A stretch of DNA of 64,000 nt, from positions 868,001-932,000 of the forward strand of contig CAWHXR010000001.1 of assembly GCA_963833375.1 (NCBI GenBank), written 5' to 3'. Numbering within the stretch: the first letter of the stretch is position 1; each line of letters starts with the position of its first letter. A program made the position numbers and the translations under genes. A model generated the notes under the pieces. It saw only the letters and a list, made by a program, of their open reading frames with translations. It was not told the DNA's origin and did no database searches. This DNA is from DASUPK01 sp963833375. Lineage in GTDB: Bacteria > Actinomycetota > Thermoleophilia > Solirubrobacterales > 70-9. Shown piece after piece: positions 23,374 through 31,303 of the stretch.

Positions 23374-24398
23374 GCACCATCGAGCAGACCCAGCCGATGT
23401 CGGAGATCGTCCAGGACTACCGCAAGCGCCTGATGGTCTTCGGGGGTCGCGCCTCCGGGGAGCTCGCCTCGCACATCGCCCGTCACCTGGACGTCGATCT
23501 CGGCGACGTCACCCTGAAGACCTTCTCCAACGGCGAGGTCTACTGCCGCTACGAGGAGTCGATCCGCGGCGCCGACGTCTTCATCGTCCAGTCGACGGCG
23601 GCGAACGAGACCGAGGCGATGACCCCGAACGACGCCCTGATGGAGCTGCTCGCGATGATCGACGCCGCGCAGGGTGCCTCCGCCCACCGGATCATCGCCG
23701 TGATGCCCTGGTACGGCTACGCCCGCCAGGACAAGAAGTCCGCGCCACGCGAGCCGATCACGGCCCGGATCGTGGCCAAGTGCCTGGAGGGTGTGGGCGT
23801 CGACCGGGTGCTGACGATGGACCTGCACGCCGGCCAGGTTCAGGGCTTCTTCCACGTGCCCCTGGACCACATGACCGCGATGCCGATGCTCGCCCAGTAC
23901 GTCTCCGACATGGGCTTCGACGAGGACCTGGTGATCGTCTCCCCTGACGCCGGCCGAGTGAAGACCGCCAGGAACTTCGCCCGCAAGGTCGGCAGCCATT
24001 GGGCCGTGATGGAGAAGGAGCGCCCCGCGCAGCAGGTCGCCGAGATCGGCTACGTCGTCGGCGAAGTGAAGGGCAAGACCGCTGTCCTGGTCGACGACAT
24101 GATCGACACCGCGGGCACCCTCACCGCCGCGGCCCAGACCGTCCTGGACGAGGGGGCCGCGCGGGTGATCGCGGTCGCCACCCACGGGGTGTTCTCGGGC
24201 CCGGCCTATGAGCGCCTCGCGCCGGAGAGCTCCGGGATCGAGCGGATCGTGGTCACCGACACGATGCCGCAGCGCCCGGGGGCGCCGGACAACATCAAGG
24301 TGATCAGCACCGCGCAGACCCTCGCCGACTCGATCCGCAGGATCTTCACCGACGATTCGGTTTCGGAGATCTTCGCCGGCGAAAACCAGCTCTTCTAG
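23370..24398 (+). CDS. prs: Ribose-phosphate pyrophosphokinase
   Basis: The 342-residue enzyme makes PRPP from ribose-5-phosphate and ATP for nucleotides, His and Trp. Motifs seen are GRASGELASHIARHLDVDLG, CRYEESIRGADVFIVQS, the catalytic flexible loop region MPWYGYARQDKKSAPREPIT, the metal/ATP motif DLHAGQVQGFF, VIVSPDAGRVKTAR, and the PRPP-binding loop LVDDMIDTAGTLTAAA. The N-terminal ~15 residues extend beyond the usual start. GTG start overlaps the glmU stop. A small hairpin with a T-run follows the stop, so the unit probably ends here; the usual next gene, rplY, is about 4.8 kb further on. Confidence 0.96.
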   Translation: MSTIEQTQPMSEIVQDYRKRLMVFGGRASGELASHIARHLDVDLGDVTLKTFSNGEVYCRYEESIRGADVFIVQSTAANETEAMTPNDALMELLAMIDAAQGASAHRIIAVMPWYGYARQDKKSAPREPITARIVAKCLEGVGVDRVLTMDLHAGQVQGFFHVPLDHMTAMPMLAQYVSDMGFDEDLVIVSPDAGRVKTARNFARKVGSHWAVMEKERPAQQVAEIGYVVGEVKGKTAVLVDDMIDTAGTLTAAAQTVLDEGAARVIAVATHGVFSGPAYERLAPESSGIERIVVTDTMPQRPGAPDNIKVISTAQTLADSIRRIFTDDSVSEIFAGENQLF

Positions 24399-24404
24399 CT
24401 TTAC

Positions 24405-24420
24405 CCGCATTCCAATGCGG
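24405..24420 (+). terminator. Hairpin CCGCATT/AATGCGG followed by TTT after prs
   Basis: Seven-base arms with a 2-nt centre (effective loop of four) and a following TTT lie 7 nt after the prs stop. It is a modest intrinsic terminator. Confidence 0.5.
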
Positions 24421-24489
24421 TTTGCCGGCTGGATTGCAGCCATTCTGCAACCCAGTGGGCGCCAAACGAGCGGCCCATCCGGGCTTGGC

Positions 24490-24495
24490 TAACCT
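24490..24495 (+). promoter_or_regulatory. -10 hexamer TAACCT, leaderless start of the USP gene
   Basis: TAACCT is 7 nt before the ATG at 24503. Confidence 0.45.
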
Positions 24496-24502
24496 GCCCC
24501 GG

Positions 24503-24994
24503 ATGAACGCCGCCGCGCCGGTCCTGATCGGTTACGACGGGTCAGACACAGCCCGTCGGGCTGTCCGGGAAACCGCCGAGCTCTTCGGCTCACGGCGGGC
24601 ACTGGTGGTGACGGTGTGGGAACCGGGACTGCCATACGAGCTCGCCGGGATGCAGCCGGGGGCGGGGTCCATGGACATATCGCCTCCGGTCGTCGTCGAT
24701 GTTGAAACCGCACAGGAGATCGACGACACGCTTCAGGCTCGGGCCGATCGCATCGCACAATCTGGGACTGAGCTGGCGAGATCGCTCGGACTTCGAGCCG
24801 AGCCGCTCGTCGTGGCCGACGAGAAGGCCAACGTGGCCGACGCGATAGTCGAGCTGGCCCGCAAGCGAGATGTGGCTGCCGTCGTCATCGGCTCGAGGGG
24901 ACTGACCGGGCTCCGCGCAAGATTGGAGGGAAGTACCTCAAACGCCGTTCTGAAGCACTCCCCATGCCCGGTCCTCACGGTTCACGACGATTGA
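24503..24994 (+). CDS. Universal stress protein (UspA family)
   Basis: The 163-residue cytoplasmic protein has one Usp domain: APVLIGYDGSDTARRAVRET at the N-terminus, and the ATP-binding motif G-2x-G-9x-G-S as VIGSRGLTGLRARLEGSTSN, ending in SPCPVLTVHDD. The motif is complete, so it probably binds ATP. Usp proteins support survival under starvation or stress. The start was chosen at the ATG 7 nt after TAACCT; upstream in-frame codons to 24422 overlap the prs terminator. Third-position GC is somewhat lower than in the flanking glmU and prs genes, and the gene opens an accessory segment inserted between prs and rplY. Confidence 0.9.
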   Translation: MNAAAPVLIGYDGSDTARRAVRETAELFGSRRALVVTVWEPGLPYELAGMQPGAGSMDISPPVVVDVETAQEIDDTLQARADRIAQSGTELARSLGLRAEPLVVADEKANVADAIVELARKRDVAAVVIGSRGLTGLRARLEGSTSNAVLKHSPCPVLTVHDD

Positions 24995-25317
24995 GGTCCT
25001 GACCCGGCGCTCGGCTCCCCGAAGCGGGTCGGTGTTCATCGTTCTCCGTTTCATGCCGTGAGCGCTGCTGCCACGCGCTCTGCGGCTATCTCGTCCGACT
25101 GCGGGAAGCAGCTGGGCGTAGGGGTTTGAGGAGCCTGCGGATAAGCGCATCCTCGCGTCCCTTCAGCGGATCGAAAGACCGGCTCGATCGCCGAGAGCCG
25201 CGCCCATGACTTTCGCCATGCCCTAGGGTTTCCCGCAGCCGGTCAGGTGGAGAGCACGGATGCCGACCCGTCTGTCCAGACCTACGGTCTGACGGTCCGG
25301 TAGAGGGGAGAAGCCTC
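24995..25317. other. 323-base gap without a convincing gene
   Basis: No open frame here has recognisable protein features on either strand. A short palindrome CAGACC-TAC-GGTCTG lies at 25277-25291, just before the ribosome binding site of the next gene. It could be an operator, but the arms are only 6 bp. Confidence 0.4.
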
Positions 25318-26058
25318 ATGACTAAGCCAGGGCACAATGCCCAAGTCGTTACCCGGTCGAGGACCGCCCCGCGCCTCTCCGTGTCAGATCTGGGACGCGT
25401 CAAGTGGTTGCTGGTGGGTGCGGTGATGTTTGCGGCCACCCTCATCACCATTCACGCGATGGGGGTCAGCCCGAGCGACTTGACGAGGGACACCGCGGCC
25501 GTATCCGGCGGCCGCCCCTGGTATGGACTCGTCTCCCAGCTCGGCCTCATCGTCTGGGGTACGGCAGCGGGCGCCTGCATCGCTACCGCGCTCGTGTGCC
25601 GCGCGGCCGGAGCGCCCAGCGAGGGTGTGCTCTTCATGGCGTCGACAGCCGCCTTCACCGCGCTCCTCGCTGTAGACGACGCACTGCAACTGCATGAAGA
25701 CGTGTTTCCCCGCTCCCTTGGCGTCCCGGAGATGGTGGTGAAGCTCATCCTGTGCCTGGTCGCGCTGGCCTGGCTCGTCCGGTTCCGCGCCGCGATCGTC
25801 GAAACCGACCTCTTGCTGCTCGGGTTCGCGGTGCTGTTCCTGGGAGCGAGCTTCGTCGCGGATGCCGCCCTTGAGCCCGTCGGCCTACCGATCGTGGTGG
25901 AGGACTTCTTCAAGTACGTCGGTCTCGCCGCCTACGCGTGCTGGTGCTTCTCCGCCGCACGCGGGTTGTTGCAGAGTGCTCTGGCTCGCGGGCCAGCAGC
26001 ACCGGAGGAACTGCGGGACGGCCGGGCGGATCAGTTGCTCGATCCATCCGTGGGATAG
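25318..26058 (+). CDS. Multi-spanning membrane protein of unknown function
   Basis: The 246-residue protein has about six transmembrane segments (e.g. WLLVGAVMFAATLITIHAM, LGLIVWGTAAGACIATALV, LLLGFAVLFLGASFVADAA). Conserved-looking acidic and His residues sit within or next to membrane segments: LLAVDDALQLHEDVFP and PIVVEDFFKYVGLAAYAC. This could be a metal site or proton path, in the manner of small integral-membrane hydrolases, but I recognise no family. Start at the ATG behind GAGGGGAGAAG. It lies in the accessory segment between prs and rplY. Function unknown. Confidence 0.75.
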   Translation: MTKPGHNAQVVTRSRTAPRLSVSDLGRVKWLLVGAVMFAATLITIHAMGVSPSDLTRDTAAVSGGRPWYGLVSQLGLIVWGTAAGACIATALVCRAAGAPSEGVLFMASTAAFTALLAVDDALQLHEDVFPRSLGVPEMVVKLILCLVALAWLVRFRAAIVETDLLLLGFAVLFLGASFVADAALEPVGLPIVVEDFFKYVGLAAYACWCFSAARGLLQSALARGPAAPEELRDGRADQLLDPSVG

Positions 26059-26326
26059 CGGAGGGGCCCGGCTCCCACGCCGTTCACCTCGAAGGAGAGC
26101 ACCTCCCATCGGGCGTGCACCTTTGTGCGAGCCGCTCCGGTTGGTCGTCGGCACCGGGGCCGAGCAGGGTCGCGCCATCGGCTTCAGGTGCGAGGACGGC
26201 AGCGCTCTCCGCTTCCCGAGCCGGACCTCGAGGACCTGCCCGACTCGGCGTGGACCTGGATCGGGCCTTTGCTTTGCTCTTCCAGCGGCCGCTACAGCCC
26301 CGACCTGATGGCGAAGCCAGGAAGCT
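26059..26326. other. 268-base gap, possible gene remnant
   Basis: No intact gene is seen. One frame contains GRAIGFRCEDGSALRF and another, further on, LPEPDLEDLPDSAWTWIGPL. Together they read like pieces of one broken coding sequence, but no start, stop or family supports this. Confidence 0.3.
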
Positions 26327-26722
26327 CTAGTCGGGCCCGGCTCCGCCGACGCTCGTGATCCGCCAATCGCCGTCCTGGCGCGCCAGGGAGAGCTTCAGGT
26401 TGGTTGGCGTGCCCGATTCACCGATGGTCTTGAGCAGGGCGGTCGCCCGATCTCCGGTCGCGCTCACCGAGATGACCTTGATCTGCCGCCTCGGGATACC
26501 GGAGCTCTGCTCGGCGATGTACCGCGCGCAGTTGTCCCCGCCGAGCTGCTCCCGGAACTGATCGGAGAGCAGCTCGCATACCTGCTGGAAGTCCTGGCCA
26601 TTCCGGGCGTCGACGTAGCTCTGTGCCACGTCGTCTGCGCTACCTCCGCCCCCGCCGCAGCCGCCGAGCGCGGCTGCGCAGGCCGCCGCGATCACCGCTA
26701 GACGGATCCGCGCGGGCCTCAT
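26327..26722 (-). CDS. Small lipoprotein with NTF2-like domain
   Basis: The ~131-residue protein has a lipoprotein signal peptide: RPARIRLAVIAAACAAALGGC with lipobox LGGC and a Gly/Ser linker. The mature part resembles small NTF2-like (DUF4878-type) domains: DDVAQSYVDARNGQDFQQVC, ELLSDQFREQ, then DGDWRITSVGG. Such domains bind small molecules or partners outside the membrane; no function can be assigned. The ATG at 26722 gives a normal signal length; an ATG six codons upstream (26740) is possible but would leave only 16 bases to the divergent GDPD start. Confidence 0.7.
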   Translation of the reverse strand: MRPARIRLAVIAAACAAALGGCGGGGGSADDVAQSYVDARNGQDFQQVCELLSDQFREQLGGDNCARYIAEQSSGIPRRQIKVISVSATGDRATALLKTIGESGTPTNLKLSLARQDGDWRITSVGGAGPD

Positions 26723-26741
26723 CAGGGCAGAGTCAATCATC

Positions 26742-26747
26742 TAGGGT
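26742..26747 (+). promoter_or_regulatory. -10 hexamer TAGGGT, leaderless start of the GDPD gene
   Basis: TAGGGT is 9 nt before the ATG at 26757. The divergent lipoprotein gene starts within 35 bases, so the two promoters overlap. Confidence 0.4.
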
Positions 26748-26756
26748 GGTCCGCCG

Positions 26757-27533
26757 ATGCCCGCCGAACCGGCAGAGGGCAAGGAGGAGCGGGAGGGCAT
26801 TCCCGCCTACCGGCGCATCGGCCACAAGGGCGCCGACGCGATCGTCACCGGGAACACCGCCGACAGCTTCGACGCTGCGGTCGAGCACGGCGTCGACATG
26901 ATCGAGCTCGATGTCCTCCGGGCGAAGGAGGGCAGGCTGATCGTCGCCCACGACTTCGACGACGCGCTCGCGCGGCATCCGATGGACCTGACGGAGGCGC
27001 TGGACCTCTTCCTGGAGCCGCCCCTCGACCAGGTCGAGATCGACTGCGACCTGAAGCTGGCAGGCCGAGAGGCGGAGCTGGCCGGTGCGCTGGCCGGCCG
27101 CGGGCTGCTCGAGCGGGCGATGGTCTCGACCCAGGAGATCGACAGCCTGCTCAAGCTGCGCCAGATGGAGCCGGACCTGCGGCTGGGCTGGACTTATCCG
27201 AAGACCAAGCGGGATTGGACCCAGGTTCCGTGGGCCTCACCGGCCCTGAAGGCGGGGCTGAAGGCGCTCCGCCGGCGGTATCCGACCCTGCTGGCGAAGC
27301 GCGGCCCCGAGCTCAGGGTTGAAGCGGTCTGGGTCTATCACCCGGTGATCACCCCGAGGGCGGTCGAGGTCGCCCACGAGATCGGGGTGGAGCTGATGGC
27401 CTGGACGGTGGACGACGCGGAGCGCATGAGGGAGCTGCTCGCGATGGGAGTCGACGGAATCTGCTCCAACGACCCCCGCCTCTTCGAGGTGGCCGAGCGG
27501 CAGCCGCAGCCGGCGGCCGAGGGGTCCGGCTAG
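26757..27533 (+). CDS. Glycerophosphodiester phosphodiesterase
   Basis: The 258-residue cytoplasmic protein has a GDPD TIM barrel. The first catalytic segment is YRRIGHKGADAIVTGNTADS (the usual HRG is HKG here), followed by the metal ligands in DMIELDVLRAKEGRLIVAHD (ExD...HD). The C-terminal strand WTVDDAERMRELLAMGVDGI with SNDP is typical. The enzyme hydrolyses deacylated phospholipids to glycerol-3-phosphate and an alcohol. It is convergent with the AarF/UbiB gene; the two stops share the palindrome CTAG. Confidence 0.9.
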   Translation: MPAEPAEGKEEREGIPAYRRIGHKGADAIVTGNTADSFDAAVEHGVDMIELDVLRAKEGRLIVAHDFDDALARHPMDLTEALDLFLEPPLDQVEIDCDLKLAGREAELAGALAGRGLLERAMVSTQEIDSLLKLRQMEPDLRLGWTYPKTKRDWTQVPWASPALKAGLKALRRRYPTLLAKRGPELRVEAVWVYHPVITPRAVEVAHEIGVELMAWTVDDAERMRELLAMGVDGICSNDPRLFEVAERQPQPAAEGSG

Positions 27534-29107
27534 ACCCGCGTCGGCAGGCCCGGCGTCTGGGCGGTGCCACGGCGCTCGAAGTAGCGCCACTCGACCTCGC
27601 CGAGCACAGTCGACGGCGAATCGCCGTAGACCCACTCGCGCATGATGCGATGCCAGTTGGCGGTCGCCCGCAGCTGCGCGAGCACCGCGAGCAGCCCGGT
27701 CTCCATCCTCCGGCCCATCAGCTCGTCCGCTGGCAGGCTCTCCTTGCGGACGAGGTCGAAGAAGTCCGAGCGGGGATCGGAGGTCACCTCGATCATCTTC
27801 ATTACGCGCTCGGGCGTGATCCGGACCTCGGCGTCCTCCATGTACCAGCCGCCGACCATCTTCACGTGCTCCATCAGGCGCTCGGCGTCCACCCGGCTCG
27901 GGTCGGTGACGAAGCCGAGATCGTGGAGCGCCTCGCGCAGCCCCTCCGGGTCGTCGCGGCCGGCCGCGTCCACGGCCCGCTGCTCGAGCTGGATCTGCTG
28001 AGGCGTCAGGCGCTTGGTCATCCCGAAGTCGAGGAAGGCCACCCGCCCGTCCTCCATCAGCAGGTAGTTGCCGGGGTGGGTGTCGGCGTTGAAGTGCTGC
28101 AGGTGGTAGACGGAGCCGAAGCAGAAGCGGAAGACGATCTCGCCGAAGATGTCCCGCTCGTCCTGCTCGAGCTCCTTGACCTCGTCGAAGCCGCGCCCCT
28201 CCACATAGTCGCTGACCAGCACCCGCCGTCGCGAGAGCCGGGAGTGAACCTTGGGGACGAAGATGAACGGATGGCCGTCGTAGGCGCGGGCGAAGGTGCG
28301 CTGGTTATGCGCCTCGAATTCGTAGTCGAGCTCCTCCAGCACCCGCTCGCGCAGCTCTGAGGCGACGGCCTTGGCGTCGAGCCCGGGCGCCAGCGCTCTC
28401 GCCAGCCGGATCAGGATGCCGGCGTTGGCGACGTCGGACTCGAGCGCGTCGGCGACCCCGGGGTACTGGACCTTGACGGCGACCTTGGTCCCGTCGTGGA
28501 GCGTCGCCCTGTGGACCTGCCCGATCGACGCGGCGGCGAAGGCCTCCTCCTCGATCGAGGCGAAGGCCCGCTCGGGCCGGTCGTCGTATTCCTCGGCCAG
28601 GACCTCGCTGACCTTTTCCCAGGGCATCGCGGGCGCGTGCGTGCGCAGCTTGGCCAGCCGCTCCTGGTAGATCTCGCGGTACTCGGGCGGGAGGAAGTCG
28701 ACGTCGATGAAGGAGGCCATCTGCCCGATCTTCATCGCGGCGCCCTTCATCTCGCCGAGGACCGAGGCCATCCTCAGGGCGGCCTGTATGTGTCGCATCT
28801 CGAGACGCTCCTGGGACTTCTCCTCGGAGCGGACGACGTTGGCGGCGGCGGTACCGGCGTACCTGGTCGCCTGGCCGCCGATCGCCGTGCCGAGCTTCGC
28901 CGAACGACCGATCCGCGTCTGCGGGATCTTGCTCTCCTGACGCTCGGGCTCCTGTGGCTTCGACGGTGGCCGGCGGCTGAGGTCCGCCCGCAGGATCTCT
29001 ATGCCCCAGCTCTGGCTCTCGCCCAGCGTCTCACGGGTCGCGCTGTCGCGCGCCCTCTCATCCTCGCGGTCCTGCTCGTTTCGTTCGGTGTCTCGGTCGC
29101 TGCTCAT
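27530..29107 (-). CDS. AarF/ABC1/UbiB family atypical kinase
   Basis: The 525-residue protein has the UbiB/ADCK fold. The N-terminal KxGQ-type motif is MKGAAMKIGQMASF, the Ala-rich loop replacing the P-loop is FAAASIGQVHRATLHDG, the catalytic Lys is in KVAVKVQYPG, and HFNADTHPGNYLL and VAFLDFGMTKRL carry the metal-binding residues. ADCK-type proteins are ATPases or kinases tied to isoprenoid quinone or lipid metabolism. The first ~60 residues are charged and disordered and contain a 23-bp DNA repeat that is also found intergenically at 9398. The stop overlaps the convergent GDPD stop by 4 nt. Confidence 0.9.
   Translation of the reverse strand: MSSDRDTERNEQDREDERARDSATRETLGESQSWGIEILRADLSRRPPSKPQEPERQESKIPQTRIGRSAKLGTAIGGQATRYAGTAAANVVRSEEKSQERLEMRHIQAALRMASVLGEMKGAAMKIGQMASFIDVDFLPPEYREIYQERLAKLRTHAPAMPWEKVSEVLAEEYDDRPERAFASIEEEAFAAASIGQVHRATLHDGTKVAVKVQYPGVADALESDVANAGILIRLARALAPGLDAKAVASELRERVLEELDYEFEAHNQRTFARAYDGHPFIFVPKVHSRLSRRRVLVSDYVEGRGFDEVKELEQDERDIFGEIVFRFCFGSVYHLQHFNADTHPGNYLLMEDGRVAFLDFGMTKRLTPQQIQLEQRAVDAAGRDDPEGLREALHDLGFVTDPSRVDAERLMEHVKMVGGWYMEDAEVRITPERVMKMIEVTSDPRSDFFDLVRKESLPADELMGRRMETGLLAVLAQLRATANWHRIMREWVYGDSPSTVLGEVEWRYFERRGTAQTPGLPTRV
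29035..29057. repeat. 23-bp repeat inside the AarF/UbiB coding start
   Basis: Identical over 23 bases to 9398-9420. Here it encodes part of the disordered N-terminus (ERARDSATR region) of the minus-strand kinase. Confidence 0.6.
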
Positions 29108-29180
29108 GGGCTCCAGACATTTTCTATGCTGGCGCCCGAGCGTAGCCTGCCTGGGGGTCCAGCCGGGTGCGCCCTGTCAC

Positions 29181-29897
29181 ATGGCACAGGACCGAGCCAC
29201 ACTCAAAGTCTCGCCTCGCGACACCTTCGGGTCGCGGGCCACCCGGCGCCTGCGCCGGGACGGCTTCGTCCCCGGCGTTGTCTACGGGCAGGGCGGCGAG
29301 GCCCGCCCGTTCCAGGTGCCGGCCCGCGAGCTCCGCACGATCCTTTCCGAGGGCCAGACGCTGCTCGACCTCGAGGTCGACGGCTCCAAGGCCGTCCCGG
29401 TCGTGATCAAGGAGCAGCAGCACCACCCCGTCCGGGGCGAGGTCACCCATCTCGACTGCCTCGAGGTCCGTCTCGACGAGGAGATCCAGGCGGAGGTCGC
29501 GGTCGAGCTCGAGGGCGCCGACAACGCGCCGGGGGTTCGCGAGGGCGGCGTGCTCGAGCACGTCACCCGCGAGATCACCGTCGAGGCGCTGCCGACCGCG
29601 ATCCCCGAGCAGATCACGGTCGACGTCTCCGAGATGGAGATCAACGACACGATCTCGCTCGCCGCGGTGAGCGCGCCGGCCGGAGTCAAGTTCATGGCCG
29701 ACGAGCCGGAGGAGATCACGATCGCCACCCTGAGCCCGCCCCGCGTCGAGGAGGAGCCGGAGCCCGAGGTCGAGGAGGAGGCCGAGCTCGTCGGTGAGGG
29801 CGAGGAGGCTCCGGAGGGCGAGGAGGCCCCCGAGGGCGAGGGCGAGGCGGAGGCCGCCGAGGGCGAGGGCGGCGGCGACCAATCCGGCGGGGAGTAG
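29181..29897 (+). CDS. rplY: 50S ribosomal protein L25, CTC type
   Basis: The 238-residue protein has an N-terminal L25 beta-barrel that binds 5S rRNA (RATLKVSPRDTFGSRATRRL, GFVPGVVYGQGGEARPFQVP) and a C-terminal TL5/CTC domain (about 100-185, with LPTAIPEQITVDVSEMEIND). An acidic Glu/Gly-rich tail of ~50 residues ends it. This long form with two domains is usual outside the enterobacteria. The ATG at 29181 opens the family N-terminus; in-frame codons before it belong to the upstream gap. The 3' end carries the ribosome binding site for pth. Confidence 0.94.
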   Translation: MAQDRATLKVSPRDTFGSRATRRLRRDGFVPGVVYGQGGEARPFQVPARELRTILSEGQTLLDLEVDGSKAVPVVIKEQQHHPVRGEVTHLDCLEVRLDEEIQAEVAVELEGADNAPGVREGGVLEHVTREITVEALPTAIPEQITVDVSEMEINDTISLAAVSAPAGVKFMADEPEEITIATLSPPRVEEEPEPEVEEEAELVGEGEEAPEGEEAPEGEGEAEAAEGEGGGDQSGGE

Positions 29898-29900
29898 CCG

Positions 29901-30536
29901 CTGTCTCTGTTTCGCCGCCGGTCGCGGCGCTCCCGCGACGACGGCCGTGACTCGCGGGCGGACGCCCTGATCGTCGGGCTCGGCAACCCGGGCGATCAGT
30001 ACGCCGGCACCCGGCACAACCTCGGTTTCGAGGTCGCCTCGGAGCTCTCGCGCCGCTGGGAGATGCCGAGGGCGCGCAAGCGCTACGGCGGGCTGATCAC
30101 CGAGGGGCGCACCGCGCCCGGCGGCCCCCGGGTGGCGATCCTCATGCCCCAGAGATTCATGAACGACTCCGGCTCCGTCGCCGGCCCGGCGCGCGGCGAG
30201 CTCGGCGTTCCCCTCGACCACGTGATCGCGATCCACGACGAGATCGACGTGCCGTTCGGCGAGGTGCGCAGCAAGCTCGGCGGCGGGGTGGCCGGCCACA
30301 ACGGGCTGAAGAGCCTCAGCGAGGGGCTGGGCGGCCGGGACTTCTGGCGCGTCCGCGGCGGGGTGGGGCGCCCGGACAGCACCGACCCCGAGGTCGTCGC
30401 CGGCTACGTGCTCTCCAGGTTCCGCGAGCCGGGGGCCGAGGTCGGGCGGCTGATCGACACGGCCGCCGACGAGGCCGAGCGGCTGGTCGAGCGGATCACC
30501 GGCGACCCGGAACCCGAATTCGGGGAGGCGGACTGA
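29901..30536 (+). CDS. pth: Peptidyl-tRNA hydrolase with a CTG start
   Basis: The 211-residue enzyme releases tRNA from peptidyl-tRNA. Motifs seen are LIVGLGNPGDQYAGTRHNLG (with the catalytic His in RHN), RFMNDSG, IHDEIDVPFGEVRSKLGGG, and AGHNGLKSL. No ATG, GTG or TTG exists between the rplY stop (29897) and the first conserved strand in this frame. The CTG at 29901 lies 6 nt after GGGGAG (29889-29894, inside the rplY end) and gives the family-like N-terminus M-SLFRRR. The ATG at 30063 would delete the catalytic core. Coupled to rplY; the TGA overlaps the next ATG. Confidence 0.88.
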   Translation: MSLFRRRSRRSRDDGRDSRADALIVGLGNPGDQYAGTRHNLGFEVASELSRRWEMPRARKRYGGLITEGRTAPGGPRVAILMPQRFMNDSGSVAGPARGELGVPLDHVIAIHDEIDVPFGEVRSKLGGGVAGHNGLKSLSEGLGGRDFWRVRGGVGRPDSTDPEVVAGYVLSRFREPGAEVGRLIDTAADEAERLVERITGDPEPEFGEAD

Positions 30537-31258
30537 TGGCGCTGACCGGATACACGGTCGATGAGAAGGGCATCGCGCTGATTCGCCTGGAACGGGAGAA
30601 GGCGCGCAACGCGATCAACACCGAGATGCTCGAGGAGCTGCTCGTCCACCTCACGAGCGCGCGGGAGGACACCGAGGCGCGCGTCCTGGTGATCTCCTCC
30701 AACGACCACCTCGGCCTCTCCGCCGGCGCCGATGTCCGGGAGGAGCTGGACGAAGAAGGCAGGGTACGGCGGATGGAGCTCTTCGCCCGGCTCTACGACG
30801 AGCTGACGGCCTTCCCGAAGCCGACCGTCGCCGCCTGCCACGGCTCGGTGGTCGGCGGCGGGGCCGAGATCGCTGTCGCCTGCGACCTGCGGGTCGGCGG
30901 CTCGAATCTGAGAATGCGCTTCCCCGGCGCAGAGCTCGGCGTTCCCGTTGGGCCCGCGCGGCTGGTGACCCTCTGTGGCCTCGCCACCGCCAAGTACCTG
31001 CTGCTCACCTCCCGCAACGTGGGCGCGGATGAGGCGCTTCGCATGGGGCTGATCCACCGGGTGGCGCCGGCAGCCGCGACCGAGGGGTCCGCGCTCGAGC
31101 TCGCGGCCGAGGTCGCCGCCCACCCTCCGGAAGCCGTGGCCCGCCTCAAGCAGATGCTTCACCGCTGGGACGGCGTCGTGGACCGCTCCGCCGACGAGGG
31201 TCGCGGCCAGGTCGAGTGGCAGCGCTCCGGCCCCGGGCTCCCGCACCGGGCCTCCTAG
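30536..31258 (+). CDS. Enoyl-CoA hydratase/isomerase family protein
   Basis: The 240-residue crotonase-fold protein is seen by LIRLEREKARNAINTEMLEE, the first oxyanion loop GLSAGADVREEL, the second GSVVGGGAEIAVACDLRVGG, and the TSRNVGADEALRMGLIHRVA segment. The Glu pair of true enoyl-CoA hydratases is only partly present (one Glu in GGGAEIA; the second position near FPGAELGVPVG also has Glu), so hydratase activity is plausible. Its reaction partner is unknown. The ATG overlaps the pth stop (TGATG), making it the last gene of the rplY-pth unit. Confidence 0.85.
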   Translation: MALTGYTVDEKGIALIRLEREKARNAINTEMLEELLVHLTSAREDTEARVLVISSNDHLGLSAGADVREELDEEGRVRRMELFARLYDELTAFPKPTVAACHGSVVGGGAEIAVACDLRVGGSNLRMRFPGAELGVPVGPARLVTLCGLATAKYLLLTSRNVGADEALRMGLIHRVAPAAATEGSALELAAEVAAHPPEAVARLKQMLHRWDGVVDRSADEGRGQVEWQRSGPGLPHRAS

Positions 31259-31303
31259 ATTCGCGGATGACAGCCAACCCTGTGTAGGCGAAACTCTCCG
31301 GAG

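Noticed and set aside
26059..26326. A complete gene in the gap after the membrane protein
   Set aside because: Protein-like words appear in two frames but no start, stop or family joins them; recorded only as a possible remnant.
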